From NCBI GenBank assembly GCA_016748015.1, contig JAAOMT010000571.1, positions 561,095 to 625,094 of the forward strand: a stretch of DNA of 64,000 bases, given 5' to 3'. The translations under genes and the position numbers were made by a program. Source of the stretch: Geosiphon pyriformis (Eukaryota; Glomeromycota; Glomeromycetes; Archaeosporales; Geosiphonaceae). Below are positions 46,005-58,875 of the stretch, piece after piece (within the stretch, counting starts at the first letter, position 1; every line of letters begins with the position of its first letter). The notes under the pieces are model-generated. The model worked only from the letters and a program-made list of their open reading frames with translations, ran no database searches and was not told the DNA's origin.

Positions 46005-47530
46005 TCAGGGTTTTTTCTTATTTCTCGCAGATTTTCTTCTTGCCTTACCTGGACGCTTTTTGACAAATTTCTTCGACTTACCTGGTGATGCCTAAATATC
46101 AAAATATATGGAAGATTAGCTAGGCTTATATAAATGGTCATCCAAATTAAAACAATTCTACATAAAAACCAGGCCACTTACTCCCCATGTATCTTTCATC
46201 TTTTTTGGATTAAATCCCTCTATATCCCCAGAAGATTCTGCAGTGTTGGATTTTGAAAAACGTTTTTTCCCTCCAAACCCGAACTTCGAATCCTATTATT
46301 AAAATTTTCCCAGTTATAGTTTTAAGATCGATGATTTTTTTGGAGATTTTAATAATTTATTTACCTTTGTGATGCGTTTTTTATTAGCAGCCCCTGTTTT
46401 TTGCCATTTATTTGGCCTTTTATCACTGGTGGCAGCTTCCTCCAGCGCAATATCAAAGTCATCATTTAAGGCGGTGTCTTCAATACCCTTTCGTTCTAGT
46501 ATAGAGAGCACAATTGGTAATCATAGGATCAAATATTCGGTTCATCAATAACAACGACAGAGCAATGAAATCAAAATATTTTACTTTTTTTCATCGCCTT
46601 GATCTTATCCAAATCCTGGGACTTTTGCTTTTGTCGTTCCTGAATTTTTTCGATTTGTACCTTCTTCCCAAACTTTTTCAACTCACGTTGACGGCGCGCA
46701 TCTTCGCCCACTTTGATTTTTTGGGATTCGTCCAACAATCTCTGTCGAATTCGTGCCATCTGTTCGTCGGATTTTACCATTTCAGCAAAGTAGTCATCTG
46801 GACGACTGAATGGAATACCAGATTCAAGAAGACGAGCACGACCTTCCATTGCTGCTCCCAAGGCTTGCTTATAACTTTGATAAGATATCCCAAGGCAAAA
46901 ATATGAGACTCGAATCTTATAATTGATGAAAAAGAAATAGGCCAAATGGATGATTACAATGCAAGCTCCCTTTCCATGTCATTATTGACATCTGTAATAA
47001 TGATGGGTTGGGAGGATATTAGGGTCTGTGTCTCAATCCAGGGAAGCTCGAGTTTCAATTCGGAAACAACCCGTTTTAATGCAACCTTCATTAAAAAGAA
47101 TTTTTAAAATTTGAGATATGCCACAGAAGAACGGCATCAAGATTAGGTTCTATTGATTTTATTCGGATTTTTTACCAAATACCTTATTATTAATGGTAAT
47201 GCGTTGTCTTGGAACTGCATCTTCTTCTAATTCCTCTTGCGACAATTGATCTAATGTTATCTCTTCTGTATCTTTTATTTCATGCTCTTTTGTTTCCTCA
47301 ATGTCAGAATTTTTATCTGATTCACTGTTTTTTTCTGCTGATAGTTCACGAAACATCCTATCTATTTTTCTAGTATTATCTTCTTTTTCTGTCTCTTTTT
47401 GATCTATTTCCGAGTCTTGGTCAGTCCATTCTTTATCCTCTTCTTGCTCTGCATACTTCTGTTGTTTTATGCGTGATTCCTTCCTTGTTGCTTTTTTACT
47501 TGATTTGAACTGTATTTTTTTTGAATGCAT
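46005..47530 (-). CDS. EBP2: EBP2, rRNA-processing protein
   Basis: Six exons: 47,530-47,183; 47,085-46,958; 46,874-46,585; 46,495-46,365; 46,292-46,182; 46,091-46,005, giving 364 residues. The N-terminal 110 residues are acidic and charged. The conserved core has VALKRVVSELKLELPWIET, then GIPFSRPDDYFAEMVKSDEQM and a basic coiled region. The C terminus has KFGFGGKKRFSK and the basic tail RPGKARRKSARNKKK. This order is that of EBP2/EBNA1BP2, a nucleolar 60S assembly factor. Phases match and introns are 73-110 bp. It faces MRF1 head to head. Confidence 0.93.
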
Positions 47531-47688
47531 CTGTCAAATTTCCAAACCCAGTGGGAAAAGTAAATTTGAGGTAAATCGTACTTTAATCACCAGTTTTCAC
47601 ATCAGATCCGAACACGATCATCGATAAGTAAGAGAAAGATGTATTTCTATTGGTGGGATTGATCTTGTAAAATCATACCAAAACCACG
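47531..47688. promoter_or_regulatory. Shared intergenic promoter region, EBP2 / MRF1
   Basis: Only 158 bp lies between the divergent start codons. It is less A/T-biased than neighbouring intergenic DNA and includes GATCCGAACACGATCATCGAT, but no known site was assigned. Confidence 0.55.
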
Positions 47689-49828
47689 ATGAACCAAACA
47701 CAACGCTGTCTTGTTGCTTTCTCAAAATTATCCAATTGCCCTCGAATAGGCAGGATCAAGAAAGTTAAAACGTCAAGAATTCAAAGTGAATTCGAATATA
47801 ATTATCATCTCTGTAATTCAATACTATTTCTAAAAAGATGGTATTCGACAGGTATTATAAACAAAATAATGCCGAAAATTTTTGATCAAATCAGAATGTG
47901 TCAGAACTAGTTAAATCTTGATTTTGTGATGAACTGGAAAATTTGGGTTGTTGATAATTAGGCAAAATCACGAAATTTGATGAATCAAATTCTGGAACCA
48001 TCCTCAAAGATACATTACTGAATGCCAAAGTGCGTGAAAAACTCGAGGAGTTGATCATGCGGCATAATGTGTTGTTGAAAGAGTTTGATAGACTGGTGGG
48101 TAGGACAGCTTTTATATTCTATTCCAAAAATCAAAATTACCCTTTGCAAATACCTGCTTAAACTTTATGTATATTTTTTTATCTTTAGGCTTCAAATTTT
48201 CAAGACTCAGATGCCTATACTAAGAAATCGAAAGAGTTGTCAGATGTTGGTGATATTGCTTTGCCATACAAAGAATTGAAAAAGGCTGAATATGTATTGC
48301 GATGTAATTTGGCTCACTTTAACTTGGATTTATGGCTCATTTATGGTTCATTTTTTGTTATAATACATTGGTCTTTAAAGGAACTAACGGAAATCTTGCA
48401 AATGATTGCTGAATCAGAAAACGATCAAGATCTCAGATTAATGGCTCAGGAAGAGTATACCAATACTGTGAAACGGATCCTAGATATTGAACGAAAAATT
48501 GTATCAGCTCTTCTACCAAAAGATAACGCAGATCAGGGAAATGCAATTCTTGAAGTTCGTGCAGGTATCAGTTTTAATTTTATTAATTTTCTTTAAAAAT
48601 GCTCATTTAAGTCTGACGTTTTAATCGTTATGATATTCAAAATTTAAATTATGATAGGAACTGGGGGTGATGAGGCAGCACTTTTTGGCAATGAAATGCT
48701 ACGGATGTATGAGAGATATGCCGTTTTAAGAAAATGGCAGTTTGAAATTTTGTCCGTTTCAGAAGAATCGAGTGGTGGGATTAAGGTAATTTTTTGTGAC
48801 CACGCTCAAACGTGATTTGGGTTATCACATTTGAGTATAAATTCAGAACAAGATTTTGAGCTAATATTTTTAATAGGAAGCTTCGGTATCAATAAACGGT
48901 AGTGGAGTGTTTGGAAATCTGAGATATGAATCGGGTGTTCATCGTGTTCAACGCATTCCGGCTACTGAAAATCAGGGCCGAGTTCATACTAGCACAATTA
49001 CAGTGGCAATTTTGCCGGAGCCTACTGAGGTAGTCAGTTTTTGAGGTCAAAGAAGCTTTCATTTTTGGCTGGCTCATTTTATCTTTAAATTTATTCTTGT
49101 TTCAAAGGTGGATGTTAATATCAAAGAATCAGACCTAAGAATAGATATTTATCGTGCAAGCGGAAAAGGAGGTCAACATGTGAATAAAACAGAAAGTGCT
49201 GTTCGACTGACACACATACCCACTGGTTTGGTTGTTGCTATCCAAGATGAGCGATCACAACCAAAGGTATTAGAAAAGTTAATGTTATATGATTACTTAT
49301 ATTCGGTAACTTTTCACAGAATTGTTACCTTTCCATAACCACCGGTACATAGAACAAAGCCAAAGCTTTAAAAATTTTACAAGCAAGGTTATACGATTTG
49401 GAACGGAAAAAGCTGCAGACTGAGCGAACGGATGCACGGCGACAACAGGTTAATTAATTGATCGATAGCATCTTCTATTTTATCATCTTACAGAAAATTT
49501 TTCCAAGTAAAATTTGCTGAAAATATATAATCGTCTTTATAGATTGGAACAGCGGAACGATCCGAAAAGATTCGTACATACAATTTTCCCCAGGTATTTT
49601 ATCTACGCGCGTGTTTTTCACCTAGTATTATTTGAAGTTTTTTAAGGCTCCTTTGATTATTGAATATAAATTTTGCTTTGTTGATGAACTTAGAATCGTG
49701 TCACGGACCATCGGCTAAACCTTACACTTCATGAATTGGAAAATGTTATGAATGGGATTTCGCTGCAAACCATCATTGATAAATGTAAGCTTTACTTTGA
49801 AACAGAGGCTTTGGCGCGTTCTGTTTAA
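47689..49828 (+). CDS. MRF1: Mitochondrial peptide chain release factor 1
   Basis: Ten exons: 47,689-47,851; 47,962-48,095; 48,189-48,293; 48,381-48,564; 48,658-48,785; 48,877-49,029; 49,108-49,266; 49,353-49,448; 49,543-49,593; 49,694-49,828, totalling 435 residues. The basic N terminus ending LKRWYSTG is presequence-like. Class I release-factor landmarks: EVRAGTGGDEA, the PAT codon-recognition tripeptide (266-268) within [15 protein letters not shown], the GGQ peptidyl-hydrolysis motif (310-312) in [28 protein letters not shown], and [17 protein letters not shown] rather than SPF indicates UAA/UAG reading. All junctions are GT-AG with consistent phase. It ends translation in mitochondria. 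Confidence 0.96.
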
Positions 49829-49937
49829 GATTCGTCAGTATATAAGGTATCTTATATTTGAAATATATAAATTATATTTTATTTAATAAAATAATTATAA
49901 TTAAATTAATGTATTCATTTAAATCTTATAATGTTTA

Positions 49938-49976
<39 letters not shown>

Positions 49977-50044
49977 ATACTAAAACAAATTGTAGCCTTA
50001 TTATTAACTATAATATAAAACTAAAATATTCTACAAATAGTTAT
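49829..50044. other. AT-rich spacer with (TTA)n microsatellite
   Basis: Right edge of the gene island. A pure trinucleotide ATT run of about 40 bp sits at 49,937-49,977. No gene. Confidence 0.7.
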
Positions 50045-50362
50045 AATTATTGTTATTAAGATCCAAACCAATTATCTTCGAAAGAGTCGAGTCATAAATA
50101 TTTAACTCGGAATAATATGAGTCAAAATCTCATGATTTGACTCGACTCGCCGAGTCTTATATATAAGTAGATCAAATCTCAATTTAGCTCTTTTTAACTT
50201 AAAAAATGACAGATAATTAGAATAATATATTTGTTCCTGAAAATAATATGTTTGATAGTGATATTGAAGTAGATACTATAGTTATTATGACTGAAAAAAA
50301 GAAGTGAGCATGGGTTTGGAATTTTTATGAGCAACTTAGCAATAAAAAAGCTAAATATAATA
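50045..50362 (+). pseudogene. hAT-like element remnant with BED-type zinc-finger fragment
   Basis: The block has clustered GAGTCGAGTC / GACTCGACTCGCCGAGTC motifs (50,085-50,155), like subterminal repeats of hAT elements, and a TATATAAG. A plus-strand frame from ATG 50,205 is interrupted by TAG and TGA and ends AWVWNFYEQLSNKKAKYNNC, resembling the start of a BED zinc finger (Trp-Val-Trp, then Cys-x2-Cys with the first Cys now Tyr). It is cut off by family A LTR sequence. Confidence 0.45.
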
Positions 50363-50868
50363 ACTGTTAATACTTTCAAATCTGAATTCAAAATGATTTT
50401 CTTGAATTTATTTCTCATTTTTTTTTATATTATTGGGTAGTTTACAGTCAAGATTTTCTGTAAAAGAGTTAACTTTTATAGCAAAAAACTACATATTATT
50501 AAAGAATTTACAGATTAAATTTTTTTGTAAAAAAGTTAACATTTACTACAAAATAACTATACAAAGTAATTAGCATAAAATTGGCCATTTTATTATAAGT
50601 CTAACAATATACATAGTTCAAAATATAAAGAAATACTTTAGAAGATTAATTAACTTATTAGAGATTCATTAACTTTTATTAACAGCAGAATTAACAACAC
50701 AATAGTATTAATAATATTAAGAAAAAAATAAAAAAATCTTCAATAATATTTAGTGCTTTTTCAAAAATAATACAGCAATAACTATATCAAAGTGATAATT
50801 GTATTTAACATAACAACTCTAAAATATTATCAATAATTTTATACTTATTATAAACAACAATTTTTTTT
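50363..50868 (+). repeat. Decayed family A fragment: LTR 3' part, leader and gag start
   Basis: It is collinear with 8221-8755: the LTR end (AATA for AACA), a TTTAGTGCTTTTTC primer-site relic, the leader AATACAGCAATAAC and the gag start CAAAGTGATAATTG (intact copies: CAAAGTGGCGACCAC). Differences are overwhelmingly C-to-T or G-to-A. The right edge is the LINE3 tail. Confidence 0.75.
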
Positions 50869-50995
50869 TTTAATCATGTTTATTAAGTGAAATCCAAACA
50901 CTACCTAAAACTATACATCAAATAATTGATCTAAATTAGGCATAAATTATGTACTTTCTATACGTAACTAGCCACTTAGGCCAATCAGAACAACA

Positions 50996-53900
50996 CTATG
51001 CACCTATATGAATGGAAACCGCATTTAAAGCACCTGAAATAAACAAATTAAATTTACACAAACCAAACCTAATACCCAATGCATCGTCAATACCCAACAA
51101 CTTGACAATTTCTGCCGAATACAGGGAAGACAGACCAGAAATAACAACTGGCATAGAACCGTCTCGAGGAATTAACCCATGTTTCTCCATAAATACACGA
51201 TGTTTGACATGGACCAACCAAATTTTATCTCTAAAAGCTAGGCAAAAATCACGGACAAAGTCCACAATTTTCGCACCAGCAAGCTTCAGATCACCAAAAA
51301 CAAAAACTGCCCCAGAAAACCAATCATTAAAAACAAAGCCTTTGTATAGAGCAACATGGACTGAAGTGTCAAAAATGCAAGAAGAAAGAGTTCATAGCAC
51401 ATAAGAAGAAGGACAGTAAGGACCAAAAATACCTTCTCATTTAACTGCAAAATCACCAAGCAGCTGATTATGACTAACAAAGTCAGAATCACAGAAAAAG
51501 ACATGGTCCAAGACCTCTACACATCCACAATACAAGCAAACCACACTAGGGTAACTCCTATCATAAAGGTGTTTGCGAATGGCCACAGACAGTCTGTAAT
51601 GCAGAGCTTTCATAAAATACATGTGCAAACCAGCAGTCCGTATACTGGTGAAGCTAGCAGCCATGTGTGAATCAGGATGCCAAACAGAAGAAGACCTGCG
51701 CCAATTGATATCAGAGAGCAATTTGTCAGTGACAACTCTAGTATCTGAACTGAAACTCCAATGTAAACGGTAAATGAACCAATAAATATCATGCACAAAA
51801 TGCCTAGAATTACCTGAAACAGGACTACCACCAGCCAGAATAAACTGCTTATTTAGCCGAGGGGGAAGAACAAAATCAGAAAGAGCTGCACAGCCAGCCT
51901 GTTCATCAGCCCGGTCATTACCCATAACACCAGAATGTTCTTTAACCTTACACCAGCTGACATCCAACCTCTTAGCACGAACAAGATTAGCAATATAATA
52001 ATGCTTCACCCAACAACTATTCCGAAAATCCAGATGCACCAAACCCAATTCCAACCTACAGGCATCCAACACAGTCTGACTATCCGAAAATAAGCAAACT
52101 TTGCTAACTGCAGGAACACACTCGAAAACAAGTACAATAGCTTGCAATTCTGCCAAAATAGATGACAACAAACCTGAGACCCTAACACCCAAACTCATTT
52201 TAATATTATCAAAGAAAACCACCACACCTGATTTAACACTAAGAGTACCCAAACCAGCCAAGGATCCATCAGTATAAACCAAAAGGCTATCAGCACCCAA
52301 TCCCAACAAATGATTATGAACCAAATCAAAATCAGTGGATTCCAAAACATTAGAAGCAAAAGAAATGCCCACTGAACAGTTACAAACAGAAGAAGATGAC
52401 TTCGCACTACCAAGATAATCAACAGAAACACTAAACCAATCAAGAATAGGGCCATGTGGGTCCAGCCTTTTCCAATGCTTGAAAGTCTTCCAATTAAAAG
52501 CACCACTATTGCGATGACACAATTGTTCCACAAAGGCAATTCCATACCGCCGAAGTGAGGAGAAACACTTAGAAAATTTCATCTCTCCAAGAACCAAAGA
52601 CATGGGGGTACCATGGGAGAATCAGAATGCACTGGGGCTGAGACCACTAAAAGATAAACTGCAATCGGCAAAAACACGAACCACACCTGCCAAAAAATTG
52701 TTCGAGGAATTCAATTTTAAATGAGCTGGGGAGACCAAAGAGTGCACAAAATGCCAGCTTAGAATCTATAAGTCATAAGACTTATGAAGAAACAAATGAC
52801 CCAGGATTCCAACAGCATTGGCAAAACACACTACAGATGCTGATTTACTCTCAGCCTGAATCTGCTCAAAAGTTTTTAAGCTGTAAAAGGAGGGGTGATG
52901 AAAAGCATCATTAGGGAAGTCCGAAGGAAGACCCACTTTGGATTTGAAGCCTTTACAAATCAAAGCATCCCATTTACAGCAAACACTAAGTGGAACAAAA
53001 CTAAACTGCATTCTATAACTGATGATGGGATGAAAAACTGCTGAAACCAAATATAAGAATTGTTTATCAGAGATGGCCTTCTTCAGGACGAGATTGGTGA
53101 AAAACCGGACATCCAAATGTGCCTTGGCCAAACTGGACTTCAACAAACCATCCATAGACAGAAAGATGCCCAAATACTAGTGAAGTTCCCCTTTCTTGGC
53201 AATAGAAATAGGTGCACCACTGATTGTCAGAAAGGGGTTCACAACCCTACAGTTAATGGGAATTGCCACTGTTTTATCATTGTTTATTGAAATATCATTA
53301 ATTCTAAAAAATTCACTAGCAACATTGAGAATGTGTTGTATTGCAGTCTGACTGCCACTGACCCAAATTGTATTATCCACAAAAGCACCAGCAGCAAAAA
53401 AAGAGGAAAAACCAGCCCAAGGTTCAACACGGCCAGTCCTAGCAATGAAATGAGAATTCAACCTATATCCACAAAATTCTTCTTGCCTCTTGACTTCACA
53501 CAAAAGAGAATCATAAAATATATGCCAGAGGAGAGATGAAAACACTTCCCCTTGATCAAAATCATTCTGGACTTGATAATCATCAGTTAGACCAAAGTCA
53601 GTCATTACTCTGTTGACTTGATTATTGTGAATGTTACCAAAAAATTGAATGAACCTGCCACACATTTTAATCCTAATCAAACTCTTTTCTAAATGCTCTC
53701 AGCCAACAGAATTATAGGTCTTCTTCATGTTCTGCAACACCAGCCAAAGCTCGCGGTTCTTCTCCAGAGCATCTTCAACCACAGAGCCAACAGCAAAGAT
53801 AGGAGACTATGTCATCATATTCTTCAAAACCAAAAAATTGTCCCTGTGGAGAACATTGTAAGTACTGCACGCTAAAGAAATCCTGTCCAATAGGATTTTT

Positions 53901-55615
53901 GAAAGGATCTTACAAGCAGTTTCAATCAAAGCAATGGGTCAGGTGTTTGTAAGAACTCTCTTCCACTCATAAGGCTTGGGAATCATAGACACCCAGGCTT
54001 TCTTCCAAGGACCAAGAACTGACTCACAGAGCAAACAAGAGTTCAAGAACACCAACAACATATTCAGAACTGATTCATCACGATGCTTCCAAAGCTCGTT
54101 TGAAATACCAAACAAACCAGCAGCCTTATCATTAGGCAAGTCCAAAACAACACCAAGCAACTCAACAGAACTAATAGAGTCCATTATTCTTAAAAATGCA
54201 TCATCAAATATGTACTCCAAGGATTGGTACTGGTGACACCAATTAGCAGAAATATTAGTGACCAACTCATGTTTTCTGGTCCAGCCTTCCATGATAACAT
54301 TCATCTTAGATTTAACTAAACTAGGATTCATAACCAGTTCATTATTGACAACCAAGTGATTCAATACCAATCCTCCTACTAACCACCAATTTAATACAAG
54401 ATTCTTCAGCATGCTTCGACTTGGACAATTTAGAGGAATGATACAACTTCTTGATTCTGAACAAAACAGATCTTATGACCCCAAAATGCAACCCCGAAAG
54501 AAAAAGAGACTCTACCACAGAAGCATTTGTAGCATCCAATGAGTTCCACATACCTAATAATGCAACAAATTCCTCAGAGGAAATCAAATGTGATGCTTTA
54601 ACTAGTTTAAACACCAAAAGTTCTAACTTGTGAAACTTAGAAAATTCCTTAGTAAACACATTATCATAACTCTTGAACCATTTTTTTTTGAAAACATCAT
54701 TTGCTGATAAGCACACAATTTTGTGAACAACATCTCACATAGCATCCAGATCCAGAAACAATAGAGCAGCATCAAACTTGCACTTAAACATTGCCACGGT
54801 GGCAGCAGAAGATTCCTTGAATGCAGCCCATTTGGCAGTCATAGCATCCTTAAAATTGAACTTCTAATGATTCTTATTCACCTGTTTATGAAAGGACATC
54901 AAATTAACATCCAAAAGACTGCTCAGGTCCATGGAAACAGTAACAGCCCTATGATCAGTATCAAAATATTCATTAACTCCAGTTACACTATGATCTAAGA
55001 TTGCGTTGACCAAGCTTGATGACACAAACACATAATCAATAGTCTTGGTCACCCCTCGAGATTTGGTCCAAGTCGCATTCTTCCCAAACAGGCTCCCTCC
55101 CAAGACATTGACCAAACCCAAATCAAAACATTTTTTGAAACTAGCACACCTGTAAGAGCCATCTTCATTGAAATTGCCATCTAATATCACGAAAGAGGAC
55201 TCATTAACAGCTTTAGCAATCAAGAAATTTATCTTGTCTGCTTGTGAGAAGTGTGCAGATACTGAAGCACCAGCATACAAACCCAGAATCAACATTAACA
55301 GCTTATTTTTGAAAAGCAGCTTGACAGACAAAAGACGACCAGGAACCTCAAAAACTTTACATACATGTTTCACCAGAACATTGTTTATAATGATCACCAC
55401 ACCAGAACCAAAGTAACCAGAATCCAAACCAGAAATGAAGACCCAAACACCATTGAATTTATTAGCAATCCAAGGCCGAACCTTATTTTTTAACTTTGTC
55501 TCAATAACAATTGAAACCAAATTGTTCATATCTCTGTGCCAACATATAATGTCCTCTTGCTTGGCTGAATTGTTCATTCTTCTGACATTACACGTGGCTA
55601 TATTCTATACTAAAT
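50996..55615 (-). pseudogene. LINE3 ORF2: APE endonuclease, reverse transcriptase, RNase H, C-terminal domain
   Basis: Endonuclease 55,577-54,864 (IETKL, LDGNFNEDGS, TIDYVFVSS, TDHRAV). RT from about 54,710 to 52,610, including LVLQNMKKTYNS- and AFVDNTIW-type boxes, with the active-site Asp-Asp reading Asp-Asn here. RNase H 52,603-51,437 (YTDGSLAG, LAELQAIVL, FSDSQTVLD, NDRADEQA). C-terminal part 51,430-50,996 after an in-frame TGA, ending SVHIGA-stop. Other stops lie near 54,340, 53,940 and 53,680. The domain order equals LINE1, where it is split by family C. Confidence 0.87.
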
Positions 55616-55621
55616 TATTCA

Positions 55622-57459
55622 TTAAGATACAGAAGAGACTGCAGAATCCAAGCCAGCACACATCTGATCTAACTTCTCCAATACTGAACAAACTGAAGCT
55701 TCAAGAGCCATCAACTTTAACTCCAAGCAGCCCATCTTTGAAGTCAAAATTTTAGAACTACTCGAACCCAAACTTGAGGCACCAGAGGAAACCGAAGAAG
55801 GAGGAGGAACCACAGACTTAGGTTCGTCCAAAACCATATCTAAATCAAATTCCACATTAACCAAACCAGGGACAACCAAGGGCTGAGAGGAAAAGGCAAG
55901 AGCCAAGGGCACTAAGTTTAAACTGTCAAGTTTGTCAATAATACCAGACACCTTATCTGTGAAAAGTTCCAAAAAGTGCTCCAAAGAAGTGAGATGAGTT
56001 TCCAAAATGAACTAACAGGACTCGCAGGAGACAAGTAACCAACCACACCTGAGGCACCAGAAAAAGAGCTAAAACCAGGGCCAGAACCAAAGTGAGGACC
56101 ATTAGAAGAAGATACCAGAGAGACAACCTGGGCCCATAATTTGCTGCCAAATGCAGCCAGTCTGGAGATAGGCACACCTTTTTTCACATACAGCTTGGCC
56201 AACTGGAGGCAATTCTCATTAGAGACAACTCTTTTAAATGACTTAGAAAGAGTAAGAGATGTTGAGGTTCCAGCATTACACTCTAGAACAGAATGATCAA
56301 GTTCTCCACATTGTTCATACTGGACCATGTCCAATCTAGCCCAAGACAATCTCACTCCACCAAAAATAGGCTTTGTATGAAATGCAGACTCCAATTCCTT
56401 GTTATTCTCAAAACAAACCACAGCACAACAAACCCTATTACCAGTGTCTAAGGATCAATTTATGACACAAGTTTTCTCACCAGCCCCTGCCAAAAGATTG
56501 CCAAGATCATGAGTCATTGTTTTTACTGGCAAAGTAAACAAAAGCACTTTGTACTAATTTCTAGATGCCTATGTTTCACAATTCTTCACAGCCTTGGCCA
56601 TGCACACTGAATCTTTCCCGATTAAAAATGACCACTTAGCTGCCAACTGATCTGCCTGACTCGATTCAGCAAACTCCACCACAGCCTTCTGCCATAGCCC
56701 AATGAGTTGCAGTCGGATTGACACCACTTGACCAAACTCGGATACTGTGGCAATGATCATTTCTTTTGATGTATCTATGAGAATTTTCTTGATGACTATG
56801 GCCCAATCTGAGTGAACTCCTTGTCTCTTAAGATCACTGTTTACTATAATGTTGTTTTCTCTGGCCAATGACATGGCCTTTTCCATGCTTTCAGATAAAG
56901 TAAATGTTGATCGAATGATTTCTTTAAATTTTGAAGGGGTGGTGGCCCCCCCAAAACCATTGATTGTTGAAAATAACTTTCTGATAACCTAAGTCTTGGC
57001 CATAGCTGACTTCTCTTTCACAGCAGATAGATTGATGTCCAAAGTGAATGACTTCTTCACAGTGACTTCCACCTGAGACTTAACAATTTTGGGGTCCACC
57101 CACATCTTTTCTAAAGAAAAAGACAAACAGGAAGGAAGAGAAACTTCCTTCTCATCATCTATGTTATAACTAATAGTGCTGATAAAGGAACCAATAACCG
57201 CACCAGTATTAAAACACTTTGCATTGGGCGTATTCATCTGGGAGTCAGACGCGTCATTACCATTAGAGGCTTTTCCATCCATGTCCATGCTAGCAAACTG
57301 TCCATCCATACAAACAAACCCACTATCTTTGAGATTCTTATCTGCACTTGAGAGTTTGACACCACTAAGAGACTTTTTGACATTTTGAATTGAACCTCTA
57401 CCAACTGAACTAGTAGTTGAGACTCTGGCTGACCTTCTCTTAACACTAGGACCACTCAT
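55622..57459 (-). pseudogene. LINE3 ORF1, nearly intact
   Basis: Starts MSGPSVKRRSARVS at 57,459 and ends SSVS-stop at 55,622. Stops near 56,989 (TAG where LINE1 has CAG) and at two or three later sites interrupt it. Middle region: GVHSDWAIVIKKI. A CCHC-type knuckle EQCGELDHSVLEC (about 56,280-56,320) has its first Cys changed to Tyr. LINE1 retains that Cys but has lost the second one, so together the two copies show the motif. Probable RNA-binding protein of the element. Confidence 0.75.
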
Positions 57460-57660
57460 AGTGGCAGCCGGTCCAACAACAAAAGGATTTGTTTCTTGTG
57501 AAATAGTGAAAAACAGTATGCAAAAACAGAAAAAACTTCTTACAAAATTTGATTCTTTTTCAAGAATTTGGGATGAAGAAGAGAAAGAAGTTTTTAACAA
57601 TTTAAAATTCAAAAAAAAATCACAATTATCAAGAAAACACTATTATCAACAAAAACTTAA

Positions 57661-58460
57661 GTTATTAATTAACATAAAATTATTCTTATAATTTCTATAA
57701 TTAATTAGTATATATATTATTATTTTAAATTATTAATTATTATCTTATTAAATTACCTGAATTATCATATAATTAATAATTTAATTTGTATAAAACACAA
57801 ATATAATTAAATTATAATAATTAGATTATGTAATATTTCGAATTATATTACATTTAAAATTCATTAAAATATTTAAAAATTTGATAAATATTTAATAGTT
57901 TACTAAAATAATTAATATTTTACAGAAATAATTTGTAGTTTAATAAAATATATCTTTAATTTATCAAAATATCAAGAAAAAAAAGTACTAAATTATAAAA
58001 TAAAACTATAATAAGTTATATAAAAAAAATTTTTCTTTTCAAAAAATGTATTTTATTTAGAATTAATTAATTAATTAATACAAATTGCTTTAAATAAAAA
58101 TTACTTTAAAAAACTTAAAAATTCTTAAATATTATTGTTTTAAAATTACTTATTCCAAATTAATATTTTGAATTGATTAATTACCAATTTTAGTAATTGT
58201 TAATACTTTTAAACCTGAATTTAAAACAATTTTTTTGAACTTATTTTTTATTTTTTTTCTTTAATTTGGTTTATTTTTTTTTATTTTTTTTATTTTATTA
58301 AATAATTTACAAATAAGATTTTTTGTAAAAAAGTTGATTTTTATAGCAAGTAATTATATATTATTGAAAAATTTACAAATAAAATTTTTTTGTAAAAAAA
58401 TTAACTTTACTGCAAATTAATTATACAAAATAATTAATATAAAATTATGGTGCAAACCAT
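57661..58460 (+). repeat. Strongly decayed family A LTR
   Basis: Aligns along its length with 7679-8500 but nearly every C or G that differs has become T or A. For example the motif TTTGCCGAAATATC is TTTACTAAAATAAT here. It lacks the LTR 3' end. It could be the downstream LTR of the same element whose upstream part lies at 50.36-50.87 kb, with LINE3 inserted between. Confidence 0.7.
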
Positions 58461-58875
58461 TTATAATTATTAAACAATTTATATAATTTTAAATTGTATT
58501 TAGTCTTTTAATTTTAATAATATTAAAAAACTAAACCATAAATATAATAGATTAAGTTCTTTTCTTTCACATTTACAATTTACTTTTTTGAATTATATTA
58601 TATTTTATAAAGTTATTAAAGTTTAAAATTAGCCATTTTTATTATTAATCTTTAATTTTTGGATGTCAATTAATCAGATTTTAGCCAATTAGTAATTATT
58701 AAAGTCATGTTATTACATAATAAATTATCAAAGTATTATTATTTTCAGAAAAACTTTTAATTAATATTAATCTAATCTTTAAATAGTCACTTTTTTATAA
58801 AAATATAATATCTCTTAGCCTGCATGTTTTTTGCTGATAACATGGTACTATTAACTATGAATATTCTATTCATAC
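58461..58875. other. AT-rich spacer
   Basis: No gene or recognisable repeat. Confidence 0.6.

Larger units (their letters stand above)
50869..57600 (-). mobile_element. LINE3: full-length LINE, minus strand
   Basis: Same family as LINE1 and the most complete copy. Read on the minus strand: 5' UTR, ORF1 from ATG 57,459, ORF2 and an A-tail (poly-T at 50,871-50,882). It inserted into a decayed family A element. AACAATTT occurs next to both ends and may be the target duplication, although it merges with the tail. Several stops remain, so it is not intact. Confidence 0.88.
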
